A stretch of DNA of 64,000 nucleotides from an uncultured Clostridia bacterium (GCA_947625735.1 CANQPL010000007.1:1-64000); one strand, 5' to 3'. Shown: positions 18,434 through 27,753, counted from the first letter of the stretch. Program-made: numbers and translations. Notes: generated from the sequence alone by a model not told the origin.

Positions 18434-19801
18434 TCAGCACTCACCCTCTGCCTCGGCTGCCTTTATCATAATGGCACATTCCAACCGCTTTTTTTCTATC
18501 TCGCAGGAGAGCTTGTGAGCAGAAAGAATATCCCCTGCATAGATATGATTATTGGCGTTGCACCCTCCGCTGCAATAGAACCTTGCCCAACATTTTTTGC
18601 AGTCTGACTTGCTGTAGATGTGAGCGCCCGCAAAACGCTTTTTCATCTGCTCATCAAATTCCCCGGTGTTTATATTTCCCATGAGAAATTCGCTTATCCC
18701 CGCAAACTGATGACAGGGATAAATGTCTCCCTCGGTAGTCACGGCAACGTATTCATTTCCCGAGCCGCAGCCCCGCAGCCGCTTAATGGCACAGGGTCCC
18801 TGATCCAGATCAAGCATGAAATGGAAGAAATTAAACTTTTTGCCCTTTTTCCTGCTTTCGATGATCATCTGAGCAAGTCTTTCATACTCTGCAAAAACTG
18901 CGGGCAGCTCCTTCTCGGTAATGGCATATTTCTCGTCATGACCGCATACCACAGGCTCTACGGATATCTGATCGAATCCCAGCTCATAAAGATGAAATAC
19001 ATCATCTGCAAAATCAAGATTATATTTCGTGAAAGTCCCTCTCACGTAATAATTTTCAAAATTGCGCTTTTTTGCAAGCATTAAAAAGTTTTCAACGATC
19101 CTGTCATATGTGCCTGTGCCGTCCGCACGCTTTCTTACACGGTCGTTTACCTCTTTCCTGCCGTCTATTGACAGGACTACATTTGACATTTCCCTGTTGA
19201 TGAAATCTGCTTTTTCCTCGTCAAGAAGAAGTCCGTTTGTGGTAATGGTAAATCTGAATTTCTTACCCCATTCCTTTTCCTTTGACCTGCCGTACTCCAC
19301 AAGCTGCTTTACAACCTCCCAGTTCATGAGAGGCTCTCCGCCGAAGAAATCTACCTCTAAATTCTGCCTGTCCCCCGAATTTTCAAGAAGAAAATCAAGG
19401 GCTTTCCTGCCCGTTTCAAAGCTCATGACCCTGCGCCCCATGGAATAATCGCCCGTAGAGGCAAAGCAGTATTCACAGCGAAGATTGCAGTCCATCGCCA
19501 CCAGCAGACACATGGCTTTAACAGGCGATGCCACCGAAAAGGCTGCATATTTCTCGTAATCGTCCTCGGAGAAAAGTATTTTTTCGTTATAAAGCTCCTT
19601 TACCTCCTCGTAGCAGGAAAGAATATCTTCTTTATGGTAAAATCTGGATAATTTTTCTGTAACGGCATGAGGACATTCCTCATCAAAGGGAGGTTCGACG
19701 TTATCCAGCATATCATAGGTAAGCTCGTCCACAAGATGCACCCCGCCGCTGTTCACGTCAAGCACGATATTATAGCCGCCCAGCTTGTATTTATGTATCA
19801 T
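18434..19801 (-). CDS. scfB: Radical SAM SCIFF peptide maturase (thioether-forming)
   Basis: Radical SAM/SPASM enzyme that installs Cys-to-alpha- or gamma-carbon thioether bridges in the SCIFF peptide encoded just upstream; CteB of Clostridium thermocellum is the studied example. About 455 aa: an N-terminal peptide-recognition region, the 4Fe-4S motif CNLRCEYC (cysteines near 105, 109 and 112), and a SPASM region with CGSGNEY, YPCHQF, CKKC and FYCSGGC for auxiliary clusters. The ATG at 19801 fits the AAAGGA ribosome site better than the GTG three codons upstream. Confidence 0.95.
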   Translation of the reverse strand: MIHKYKLGGYNIVLDVNSGGVHLVDELTYDMLDNVEPPFDEECPHAVTEKLSRFYHKEDILSCYEEVKELYNEKILFSEDDYEKYAAFSVASPVKAMCLLVAMDCNLRCEYCFASTGDYSMGRRVMSFETGRKALDFLLENSGDRQNLEVDFFGGEPLMNWEVVKQLVEYGRSKEKEWGKKFRFTITTNGLLLDEEKADFINREMSNVVLSIDGRKEVNDRVRKRADGTGTYDRIVENFLMLAKKRNFENYYVRGTFTKYNLDFADDVFHLYELGFDQISVEPVVCGHDEKYAITEKELPAVFAEYERLAQMIIESRKKGKKFNFFHFMLDLDQGPCAIKRLRGCGSGNEYVAVTTEGDIYPCHQFAGISEFLMGNINTGEFDEQMKKRFAGAHIYSKSDCKKCWARFYCSGGCNANNHIYAGDILSAHKLSCEIEKKRLECAIMIKAAEAEGEC

Positions 19802-19868
19802 AATTTTCACATTCCTTTCAAATGGAGCTTACCCCGCATAATTTCCATTATTCCTTAAAATACCCAAA

Positions 19869-19906
19869 AGGACAGAGCCGAAAAACTCCTTTCCGGCATC
19901 TGTCCT
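19869..19906 (-). terminator. Hairpin between SCIFF peptide and maturase genes (attenuator-like)
   Basis: On the minus strand AGGACAGA...CGGC/TCTGTCCT form a 12-pair stem with one bulged base, followed by TTTT. Partial termination here would give more peptide than enzyme mRNA from one promoter (inference). Confidence 0.6.
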
Positions 19907-19930
19907 CGTGATCCTTTCCGACACAGGCTG

Positions 19931-20068
19931 TTACTTTTCGCACTTCTGATTGGCTACCGTGCAGGAAGTCTTGCAGGCAGACTGACATGATGCCTGACAC
20001 TTGCCGCAGCCTCCCTTGGCAGCTGTCTGTCTGAGGTTTGCTCCGTTAATGGTCTTAATGTGTTTCAT
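19931..20068 (-). CDS. scfA: SCIFF (six cysteines in forty-five) ranthipeptide precursor
   Basis: Open frame of 45 codons starting MKHIKTINGANLRQT, with six cysteines at residues 21, 24, 28, 32, 36 and 43. This is the near-invariant SCIFF precursor of Clostridia. The N-terminal half is the leader; the Cys-rich half is the core that the maturase crosslinks. GGGGAGGATAAGAAG precedes the ATG. Its promoter is strong and the maturase follows after a hairpin. Biological role is not settled; signalling functions have been proposed for ranthipeptides. Confidence 0.97.
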   Translation of the reverse strand: MKHIKTINGANLRQTAAKGGCGKCQASCQSACKTSCTVANQKCEK

Positions 20069-20100
20069 CTTCTTATCCTCCCCAAAAATGATTTATATTC

Positions 20101-20129
20101 AGTATAGCACATTTTTCGACCGATTTCAA
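20101..20129 (-). promoter_or_regulatory. Sigma-A-type promoter of the SCIFF operon
   Basis: Minus strand: TTGAAA (20124-20129), 17-base spacer, TATACT (20101-20106), about 30 bases upstream of the SCIFF start. Confidence 0.8.
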
Positions 20130-20195
20130 TATCTGACAGAATATTCGGCGATTATTACAAATTACGGCAGCTCATAACACGGCTTTTTGGTGATT

Positions 20196-20600
20196 TTATC
20201 TTCTGAAAACAGGTCTTGTATTCACACCCTTTATGCCGCCTATAGCCGATGCGGTGATTATGATTATCATTTTTGTAATTACCCCGCCTGCAGAAAATAC
20301 CCTCACCGTAAGCGCACCCGCAATAAGCGCCAGTAAAAACACTCCAAGCCCCCACATCAGCCCCGAGGAAAGTCCCCCTCTGCGTCTGCGGTTGGCGGTG
20401 CAGAATGCACAGGCAAAACACCCCGCAGCAAGCGCTATCCCCGACATTGCACGGATCATGCTCTCGGGCAGATCCGTTACCGCCGCAAATGCCGATAATA
20501 TCAGTGATGACACGGTCAGTGCGCCGATCCCCGCCAGCACCGATATAAAACCTGTTGTAATGATCTCCGTCCGCTTTGTTGCCTGTACAGTTCTGCGCAT
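20196..20600 (-). CDS. TIGR04086 family membrane protein
   Basis: Protein of 134 aa with four hydrophobic segments and an Arg-rich loop (NRRRRGG). It fits the TIGR04086 family, which in Clostridia is encoded next to the SCIFF pair. Function unknown; the fixed neighbourhood suggests a link with SCIFF export or sensing (inference). The ATG at 20600 is preferred over a GTG at 20609 because AGAGGTGAT then sits at proper distance. Same strand as the SCIFF genes. Confidence 0.85.
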   Translation of the reverse strand: MRRTVQATKRTEIITTGFISVLAGIGALTVSSLILSAFAAVTDLPESMIRAMSGIALAAGCFACAFCTANRRRRGGLSSGLMWGLGVFLLALIAGALTVRVFSAGGVITKMIIIITASAIGGIKGVNTRPVFRR

Positions 20601-20648
20601 TCCTATCACCTCTGCTAAAGCATATGCGGGGCAGAGCTGAAAAATGAC

Positions 20649-20681
20649 AAAAACAAGAGGCAGGATAACTCTTGCCTCTTG
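20649..20681 (-). terminator. Terminator of the 97-aa gene
   Basis: CAAGAGGCA/TGCCTCTTG (20654-20662 and 20673-20681) with TTTTT following on the minus strand. Confidence 0.7.
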
Positions 20682-20694
20682 CGAATAAACTTAA

Positions 20695-20988
20695 CTACCT
20701 TGTCAGCCAGATGTATGCGATATCAAACGCCTCGTAAAGACTGCTTTTTTCACTTTGCTTTACCACTGCCTCCAGCGGGTTCAGCTTTTCATCTGTTGCC
20801 ATTTTATAGATTTTTACCTTGCTTGCTACGTCAATGTCGCCTACCTTTGTTTTTTCGGTGATCTGCATTCTGATAACATAATTATCGTACATATTTCCGT
20901 AATAGATCTCATCGCCCTTTCTAACCAGCGGAAATCCCTTATAGCTGAAAAATGCGGGCTTTGTCACTTTAGTCTCCTGTTCGCTCAT
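20695..20988 (-). CDS. Small conserved-looking protein of unknown function
   Basis: Protein of 97 aa, soluble, with no signal peptide or membrane segment. It starts MSEQETKVTKPAFF and has a Tyr-rich stretch (DEIYYGNMYDNYVI) and a predicted beta-rich first half, ending in a helix with an aromatic tail. I do not recognise the family. It is a complete monocistron: promoter at 21038-21066, ribosome site AGGAGGAACAGCT, terminator at 20649-20681. These signals make it a real gene rather than a chance frame. Confidence 0.75.
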   Translation of the reverse strand: MSEQETKVTKPAFFSYKGFPLVRKGDEIYYGNMYDNYVIRMQITEKTKVGDIDVASKVKIYKMATDEKLNPLEAVVKQSEKSSLYEAFDIAYIWLTR

Positions 20989-21037
20989 AGCTGTTCCTCC
21001 TTTTCTCTTTTTTTGCTGTCTGCGATTATTTTTAATA

Positions 21038-21066
21038 ATTATAACACAGATAAATTAAAAAATCAA
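21038..21066 (-). promoter_or_regulatory. Sigma-A-type promoter of the 97-aa gene
   Basis: Minus strand: TTGATT (21061-21066), 17-base spacer, TATAAT (21038-21043). Confidence 0.8.
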
Positions 21067-21163
21067 GTGTTATTTTCATATTTTCAGATATTTTTCACAC
21101 AATTTTCCGCAGACGCTGCTCTTTTATTATACATCTTTATTATTGCAGAATATGTCGGAATAG

Positions 21164-22615
21164 TTACCATGTGGTGATAACCTTTTCTCCCTCTAAAATG
21201 CGGCGGAGATTTTCCGAAAGGCGCTGTGCATATGCTGTCCTGCATCTGAAACTCGTAACGCCGTTTAACCTTATCACTGACATTCTGTCCGCAGCTTCTG
21301 CAAACTCAATAACATCTGTACCCATATCATTTTCAATTGTCACAGTCAGGTATGCAGGGTCATTGTTCTCCTCCAGATACAGCTCCTCTGCGGGGGCACG
21401 GAGGATATACTGGTAAAGATCCTTAAAGCTGTCTGCTGTCACATCGGGGTCGCCGCATTCCACTGCAAAATTATCGGCGTCACCGTTTAAATTAAATGTG
21501 ACAGTACCCTCACTGTCGGTTATTTCCAGCTTGTTTACCGCATAAATATATGTGCTTGTTATCATTGTCATTGTAATATCCATAGGCATGACTGTTGCCC
21601 ACGGCACGGACGAATTGTCAAACACATAAATTACATCTATGCCCTCGGCATAACAGAAATAACCTGTCTGCTTGCCGTTTTCATCTGTATACTCATTGCC
21701 TATGCGGAATGTAAATGTCTCCCCCGCAATGTCAAATTTTACAAGACAGAAGGGATCATCAAGTCCGAACTGCTTCATCATTGCTTCACTCGGTGCAACT
21801 ACTGCCACCTGCGAGGCGGTAAGATCAAATACCTTGCTCAGGGTATCATAGGCAAGATCGGGGTTAAGGTCAAGGTGAACGGGACTTGTCATTACATGAG
21901 ATGAAGAATTGCCCGTGATTATCTCGTCCTGATCCTGACGGATATCGTACTCGAGTACAATGTCATAGTCGATATCCTTTCTTGATATGGTTATCTTGTC
22001 TATCTTAGTGTAATCTGTGGTGTCGTTTTCATCGGCAGGCTGCTTTGCGGTGTAGACAGTTTTTGCCACATAGTAGAATTTATCCTGCAAAAAACAGTCT
22101 ACATCGGAAGTATTCACAGCATACACCGTCTTTTCATCATCAAAGGAAATGTAGACAAGTCCTGCTGTAGGTGCTTCTGCGCCTATGTGCATGAGCTTGT
22201 CACCGTCCCCAAAGCTAACGGTAACATCTGCTCTGGGGGCGTCAAGTCCGTATACAGACATATCGGCGGCGTTTTCTGATGCAAGCTGCTGTGATGTGAC
22301 GGTCGCCGCACCGTCAAGGGCTTCCTTTACTGCCGTTGTGCTGTGGTTTATCCCCGCAAATTCCTCTACGAACCATGCATCATCTGCAAATTTCTTTATG
22401 TCATACTCGCCCGTTTCATTTTTGATGTGGATATTTTCTATCCCTGACGGGTCCTTGTCGTAAAGCATCCGGGAGGCGGCTTCGGTCTGAGATGCAGTCG
22501 TTTCCTCTGCTGCTTCCTCATCATCACCGCCTGCAAAGTAGATAGCCGCTGCTGCCCCGCCTAAAACCACAAGAATTATCACTGCCGCAATAAGCATCCT
22601 GATATTCGACTTCAT
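21164..22615 (-). CDS. DUF4340 domain-containing membrane-anchored protein
   Basis: Protein of 483 aa. An N-terminal hydrophobic segment (about residues 7-28) anchors a large extracytoplasmic beta-rich region that matches the DUF4340 pattern: repeated units of about 150-180 residues with SVYGLDAP-type motifs. DUF4340 proteins are encoded with GldG-like proteins and ABC-2 exporters. It starts 1 base after the GldG stop and closes the transporter operon. Substrate unknown. Confidence 0.85.
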   Translation of the reverse strand: MKSNIRMLIAAVIILVVLGGAAAAIYFAGGDDEEAAEETTASQTEAASRMLYDKDPSGIENIHIKNETGEYDIKKFADDAWFVEEFAGINHSTTAVKEALDGAATVTSQQLASENAADMSVYGLDAPRADVTVSFGDGDKLMHIGAEAPTAGLVYISFDDEKTVYAVNTSDVDCFLQDKFYYVAKTVYTAKQPADENDTTDYTKIDKITISRKDIDYDIVLEYDIRQDQDEIITGNSSSHVMTSPVHLDLNPDLAYDTLSKVFDLTASQVAVVAPSEAMMKQFGLDDPFCLVKFDIAGETFTFRIGNEYTDENGKQTGYFCYAEGIDVIYVFDNSSVPWATVMPMDITMTMITSTYIYAVNKLEITDSEGTVTFNLNGDADNFAVECGDPDVTADSFKDLYQYILRAPAEELYLEENNDPAYLTVTIENDMGTDVIEFAEAADRMSVIRLNGVTSFRCRTAYAQRLSENLRRILEGEKVITTW

Positions 22616-22616
22616 A

Positions 22617-24227
22617 TCACTTGCTTCTCCTTCTCACAAACACAACGATACCTGCAATAAGCACCGCAGCAGGAATTACTATAATAAACAGTGTGGAATA
22701 ATTTCCCGCTTTTCCCTGATCCATATCAAATGTTTCTGCGGAAAGATCCTTTGCTACTATGTTTATACCCGTTGTCTTGCCCGTCATGGTGTTGAGGATC
22801 GATACAAAGTAATCGCCGTTGTTATAGTATGCAGATGATGTAAACGCCTCGTCTAAGTCCTCTGCTGAGCCGATAACAAGGACATTGCTGAATACCTGCT
22901 TGTTTTCGCTGTCAAAGATATATTTTCTGCCTACCGCCATAGTTGTCTGAACTCCGTTTACTATCTGAGGATCCTCATTGTTCTGCGCTGCCTCCTGCAT
23001 TTCTGCGGTCAGCACGAAAGCTGTGTCCTTTGTCTGCAAAAGGGAAACTGCCGTTCTTGTGTCCTTGGTGTCAAAAAGCAGTGTTATGGGGCGTGACTGG
23101 TAATTTATCACAGGCAGTGAAGTCTGTGAGACATTCCCCGAAAAATCATTTTCGGAAATGTAGTTTCTCACCACATAATAGCTCTGGGACTGGAGATTGT
23201 TGGGATCCTGATCGCCTACCGTACCCTGCTCAACCTTTATGCCCCACTCGGCAAGAAAGGCGTCTATATTTGCTGTTTCCTTCTGTGTAAGATCGGCAAG
23301 ATAGATAAGGTTCTTTCCTAAATTTCCTCCGTTATCCAGAAAATCATAAAGCTCGTCAATTACATTTGTATCATAGTCGTTGAGAGGTGCATTGATGACT
23401 ACAAGATCCGTTTCCTCGGGGAGAGATTCGGTAAGCGGGTCTATCTCGCTTACTTCAAAACCGTTGGAGCTTAAAATATTCATCACATTGTCGTAGGAAC
23501 TGCACGATGTCTCGCTCTTGAATACCACTGCCTGCATGGGGTCGGGATCGGTAACGTACATAACCGCAGATGTAAGCTCCTGCTCCGCCTTTGAGGATAC
23601 TATATCCTCCCTCTGCTGGAACGTGGAATAATCAAAATAGCTCTCGGTATTGTAAAGATCCTGAATACTCAGCTTCTTCATCCGCTTGTCGCTTGCCACT
23701 ACTATATCATATGCACTGATCTCGCCCTTGTAGTTAAAATCGGTGCTGAAACGGTTGGCATAGGTCGGATCCTCAACGGGGTCTACAAATATTACGTCAA
23801 TATTATCACTGTAGATCTCATACTTTTTCAGTATCTCATAAGCCTGCTTGTAGTAGATATATGTGGAGGTGCTGAAAGTCTGCTCATTTGTCATACATAC
23901 TATCTGCACAGGCTCATTTAATGATGCAAGATAATCCATTGTATTTTCGGAAACTTCAAAGCTGCCGTCCGGAGTAAGGTCAACAATCATATCTATCTTA
24001 TCCGAAAGCATATCCACGACTACATTTACAGCGACTACCACTGCAAGAACCACGATCGTTATCGCTGTAGCTACCGAACCGTATTTCATTTTCCTGCGGT
24101 TATACCGTTTCTGTGCCGCCTTTTCGGGGTCGATCTCCTTTTTCTTTTTCTTGCCCGTCTTTTTTTCTGTGTTCTCCTCTGCGGGAGTATCCTGCTCATT
24201 TTCGGGGGTATTATTATTTTCAGCCAT
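22617..24227 (-). CDS. GldG-family ABC transporter auxiliary protein
   Basis: Protein of about 536 aa: a cytoplasmic Lys/Glu-rich N-terminus of some 40 residues, a membrane segment near 52-75, a large extracytoplasmic region, and a C-terminal membrane segment followed by RRRSK. The layout and the VDLTPDGSFEVSENT start of the outer domain match the GldG/ABC_transp_aux family. In Bacteroidetes the Gld ABC complex supports gliding; in Clostridia its role is unknown. The ATG at 24227 has AAAGGA at proper distance; an ATG 9 bases upstream is too close. Confidence 0.85.
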   Translation of the reverse strand: MAENNNTPENEQDTPAEENTEKKTGKKKKKEIDPEKAAQKRYNRRKMKYGSVATAITIVVLAVVVAVNVVVDMLSDKIDMIVDLTPDGSFEVSENTMDYLASLNEPVQIVCMTNEQTFSTSTYIYYKQAYEILKKYEIYSDNIDVIFVDPVEDPTYANRFSTDFNYKGEISAYDIVVASDKRMKKLSIQDLYNTESYFDYSTFQQREDIVSSKAEQELTSAVMYVTDPDPMQAVVFKSETSCSSYDNVMNILSSNGFEVSEIDPLTESLPEETDLVVINAPLNDYDTNVIDELYDFLDNGGNLGKNLIYLADLTQKETANIDAFLAEWGIKVEQGTVGDQDPNNLQSQSYYVVRNYISENDFSGNVSQTSLPVINYQSRPITLLFDTKDTRTAVSLLQTKDTAFVLTAEMQEAAQNNEDPQIVNGVQTTMAVGRKYIFDSENKQVFSNVLVIGSAEDLDEAFTSSAYYNNGDYFVSILNTMTGKTTGINIVAKDLSAETFDMDQGKAGNYSTLFIIVIPAAVLIAGIVVFVRRRSK

Positions 24228-24259
24228 TATTTTCATTCCTTTCGAGATTATTTAGGTTA

Positions 24260-24973
24260 TCAGCTCCAGCGGCGTTTTTCCAGTACCCTTACGGTCAGGA
24301 AATTGAACACGAACACCGCACTGATAAAGAATATAACGCTTGTAATATTAAGAATACCCTGTGTAAATTCAACATAACGACTGTAGAAACCAATGGAGAT
24401 CATCACCGTGCGCAGGGGCGCCCACGATACGTAGGAGGCAAATACGTCTATCATAAAAAGCACAAAGTTTATTATTACGCCGAATATGGCTGCGGCTATC
24501 TGAAGCTCGGTAAGAGATGAAACAAATATCCCTATGGAAATGAATGCCGCTCCCACAAGGGCAAGCCCAACTATATTGCCGATAACCGTTGACCATATCA
24601 TATATCCCGCTTCGCTGTAAAGCACAATGATGTAGGGAATGTATATCGCCATTGCACAAAGATAGACAACAAATGCCGCAAGGAACTTACCCATTACTAT
24701 TCCCGAAAGGCTTACAGGAGCTGTCAGCAGACATTGATCTGTTTTGAGCTTCTTTTCATCTGACATAAGTCTCATGGTAAGCAGAGGAAGAATTATCATT
24801 ATTATCGTAAATACCTGAGTAAACACATAGGAAAGATCGGTAGTCGCTCCTGTGGGATTCAGATTTATAAGCACAAAGTAAACTCCCGAATACAAATAGA
24901 ACACCGCAAGGAAAATATAGGCGATAGGAGATGAAAAATATGCCTTCATCTCTCTTTTGAATATTGCGCCCAT
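24260..24973 (-). CDS. ABC-2 type transporter permease
   Basis: Protein of 237 aa with six hydrophobic segments, starting MGAIFKREMKAYFSSPIAYIF, typical of the ABC-2/GldF permeases. It overlaps the stop of the ATPase gene by one base and lies 32 bases before the GldG gene. Acts in the membrane with the upstream ATPase. Transport direction and substrate cannot be read from the sequence. Confidence 0.9.
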   Translation of the reverse strand: MGAIFKREMKAYFSSPIAYIFLAVFYLYSGVYFVLINLNPTGATTDLSYVFTQVFTIIMIILPLLTMRLMSDEKKLKTDQCLLTAPVSLSGIVMGKFLAAFVVYLCAMAIYIPYIIVLYSEAGYMIWSTVIGNIVGLALVGAAFISIGIFVSSLTELQIAAAIFGVIINFVLFMIDVFASYVSWAPLRTVMISIGFYSRYVEFTQGILNITSVIFFISAVFVFNFLTVRVLEKRRWS

Positions 24974-26067
24974 TATTCCTCACCTCCGTTTTCATTTTCC
25001 GCTTCTGCCTGCGCATCTGCATCTTCTGACTTGTCCTGTCCCGCTATTTCAGCCGCAAGAACTGCACCCGATACCTTGTCCATAAGCTCCCGTCTTGTAT
25101 CCTCGTCAGACACGGAGGTACTGCCAAGTTTTACCTCGTCACCCATTGTTATTTTAAGGAAGATGTCCTCTAAAGTGAGCTTGTCCGAATGCATTTCCAG
25201 AACTACCCAATTCCTTGATACCATGCGCTTGAAAAGCTCTCTGCGGATATCTGAGCCTTCCTTTACCTCTATTTCATAGTCGTATGCGCCCGGTTCACGC
25301 TCCATTTCGGCAGTGACGTTTTCCACACCGTTTATACCTGCTATGACCTTGATTATCTCCTCTCTCGGTCCTTCTATCCTTGCGGTATATCTGAGTACGC
25401 CCGTAACACGGCCGGTCAGGTTCTCTGTGGTGTCGTCCGCCGCTATAACGCCGTTGTTGATAATAACTATCCTGTCGCATACCGCCTGTATTTCCGAAAG
25501 GATATGAGAGGAAAGTATTACCGTATGCTTTTTCCCCAGCCTTTTTATAAGGTTGCGTATATCCAGTATCTGCTTCGGGTCAAGTCCTACTGTCGGCTCG
25601 TCAAGAATGAGTATTTTCGGATTGCCGATAAGTGCCTGAGCCATGCCCACACGCTGTTTGTAGCCCTTTGACAGATTCTTTATTACACGATTGTAAACAT
25701 CTGTTATCTTTACCAGCTTGCAAACGTCCTCAATGTGTGCCTTTCTCGGTATCTTGCACTTTTTTAGATCGTAGATGAAATTCAGATATTCCTTTACCGT
25801 CATATCAAGATAAAGTGGCGGCAGCTCGGGAAGATAGCCTATCTCCTTTTTTGCCGCTGTGGGGTCGTCTAAAATGTCGATCCCGTTTATAAGCACCTGC
25901 CCGTCGGTGGAGGAAATATATCCCGTAAGAATGTTCATGGTCGTTGACTTTCCTGCGCCGTTAGGTCCCAGAAATCCCAGTATTTCCCCATCGTTTACGG
26001 TAAAGGAAATATCATTGACGGCTTTTTTTGCGCCGTAATGCTTTGTAAGGTTTTTGACCTCGATCAT
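24973..26067 (-). CDS. ABC transporter ATP-binding protein
   Basis: Nucleotide-binding subunit of about 364 aa. Walker A GPNGAGKST, signature LSKGYKQRVGMAQ and Walker B ILILDEPTVGLD are intact. The GldA-like C-terminal extension (about 60 residues beyond the usual domain) ends in an Ala/Glu-rich tail. The ATG at 26067 is preferred over one 21 bases upstream because GGAGAG is then 9 bases away. First gene of the ATPase-permease-GldG-DUF4340 unit. Confidence 0.92.
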   Translation of the reverse strand: MIEVKNLTKHYGAKKAVNDISFTVNDGEILGFLGPNGAGKSTTMNILTGYISSTDGQVLINGIDILDDPTAAKKEIGYLPELPPLYLDMTVKEYLNFIYDLKKCKIPRKAHIEDVCKLVKITDVYNRVIKNLSKGYKQRVGMAQALIGNPKILILDEPTVGLDPKQILDIRNLIKRLGKKHTVILSSHILSEIQAVCDRIVIINNGVIAADDTTENLTGRVTGVLRYTARIEGPREEIIKVIAGINGVENVTAEMEREPGAYDYEIEVKEGSDIRRELFKRMVSRNWVVLEMHSDKLTLEDIFLKITMGDEVKLGSTSVSDEDTRRELMDKVSGAVLAAEIAGQDKSEDADAQAEAENENGGEE

Positions 26068-26172
26068 TGATAAATGCTCTCCTCTCATAGAGAAAAATTC
26101 CGTAAAGCCTTTTCTATTTTACCGCTCTAATGTGACTGTTTCGTGATAATTGCGGTAAATGACGGTAAAATC

Positions 26173-27633
26173 TCAGCTGAGCTTTTCTATTGCCGCATCA
26201 ATACGGTCAAGCGTTTCTGTCTTTCCGAGTATAGCCGCAAGCTCTATCCCGCCGCAGGGAGTGACCGCTTTTCCCGAAAGCGCCACACGCAGAGGCCAGA
26301 GCATATAACCGTTTTTCACGCCCGTTTTTTCTATTTCGGCAAATATCCGCTCATGTATGGTCTGCCCATTCCAGTCGGTTATCTCCGAAAGCAGGGGGCG
26401 GAGCTGCTTTAAGGCTTCAAGACCAGTTTGCGCATTGGTTTTCATTTTTTTGCTAAAATATAGGTCGGCAGAATATTCGGGCATCTTATCAATAAAATCC
26501 ACCTTTTCGGGTATATCGGTAAAAAGCTCGGTTCTGGGCTGCAATGTGTCCGTCAGAACGTCAATATTTATATCCTCACGCTTGCAGCTCTGTCGGATAT
26601 AGGGCAGCGCTGCCGCCTTGAATTCCTCATGGGACATACGTCTGATATGCTCAGCATTGATTGCTTTCATCTTAACTATGTCAAAAACTGCGGGAGATTT
26701 GGAAAGCCCGCTTATATCAAATTCCTCTACAAGCTCATCAAGGGAATATATTTCGTTTTCACCCTTTGGCGCCCAGCCTAAAAGCGCAATATAATTTATT
26801 ATTGCAGGAACATAAAATCCCTTTTCGGTAAAATCTCCGAAATAAGCATCTCCGTCACGCTTTGACAGCTTATGCTGCGCATCTCTCATAATATGCTCCA
26901 CATGGATATACTGAGGCACGTCCCAGCCGAACGCCTCATAGAGAAGATTGTATTTCGGAGCAGAGGAAAGATATTCGTTTCCTCTTACAACATGAGTTAT
27001 CTCCATAAGATGATCGTCAATGACGTTTGCAAAGTTGTAGGTGGGCATTCCATCAGCCTTAATGAGTATCTGATCGTCAAGGATAGTATTGTCAACGGTT
27101 ATATCGCCGTAAAGCACATCATGGAATGTGGTGCTGCCCTCTGTAGGCATCTTCTGACGGATAACATATGATGTACCCGCCTCAAGAAGCCGCTTTACCT
27201 CCTCGGGCGGCAGATCCCTGCACTTTCTGTCATAGGTCTGATTCGAGAGCTTCGCCTCAGCCTGCGCCTTGTGAAGTGCATCTATGCGTTCCTTGGTGCA
27301 GAAGCAGTAATACGCCTTGCCCATGTCAATTAGCTTTTGTGCATATTCCTTGTAAATTTCCATTCGCTCTGACTGGATATAGGGTCCGTATTCTCCTCCC
27401 ACATCGGGTCCCTCGTCCCAGTTCAGTCCGCAGGTGCGAAGAGTATCGTATATTTTTTCAACGGCTCCCTCTACATATCTGCCCTGATCGGTGTCCTCAA
27501 TACGGAGGATAAAGTCTCCGCCGTATTTTTTTGCTATTATATATGTGTAGATCGCCGTCCTCAGATTTCCGATATGCATAAATCCCGTGGGACTGGGCGC
27601 AAATCTCGTCCTAACCTTTTTTGATGTATCCAT
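26173..27633 (-). CDS. gltX: Glutamate--tRNA ligase
   Basis: Class I aminoacyl-tRNA synthetase of 486 aa that charges tRNA-Glu. The HIGH-type motif is FMHIGNLRTA near the N-terminus and the KMSKS-type motif is HKLSKRDGD. The C-terminal helical anticodon-binding domain is present and length is normal. Clostridia that lack GlnRS use this type for tRNA-Gln as well, via amidation (family knowledge). It stands alone between ribF and the ABC operon. Confidence 0.96.
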   Translation of the reverse strand: MDTSKKVRTRFAPSPTGFMHIGNLRTAIYTYIIAKKYGGDFILRIEDTDQGRYVEGAVEKIYDTLRTCGLNWDEGPDVGGEYGPYIQSERMEIYKEYAQKLIDMGKAYYCFCTKERIDALHKAQAEAKLSNQTYDRKCRDLPPEEVKRLLEAGTSYVIRQKMPTEGSTTFHDVLYGDITVDNTILDDQILIKADGMPTYNFANVIDDHLMEITHVVRGNEYLSSAPKYNLLYEAFGWDVPQYIHVEHIMRDAQHKLSKRDGDAYFGDFTEKGFYVPAIINYIALLGWAPKGENEIYSLDELVEEFDISGLSKSPAVFDIVKMKAINAEHIRRMSHEEFKAAALPYIRQSCKREDINIDVLTDTLQPRTELFTDIPEKVDFIDKMPEYSADLYFSKKMKTNAQTGLEALKQLRPLLSEITDWNGQTIHERIFAEIEKTGVKNGYMLWPLRVALSGKAVTPCGGIELAAILGKTETLDRIDAAIEKLS

Positions 27634-27753
27634 TGCTCAACAAAACTTCCTTCCATACCGGCGGCAGAGGATAAAAAACTTTATGCGGCTGTCATTTTTC
27701 CCGACTTTATGGGCATTTCACCGCAAACCGTTTCTGTATCTGCCCTCCTGTTT

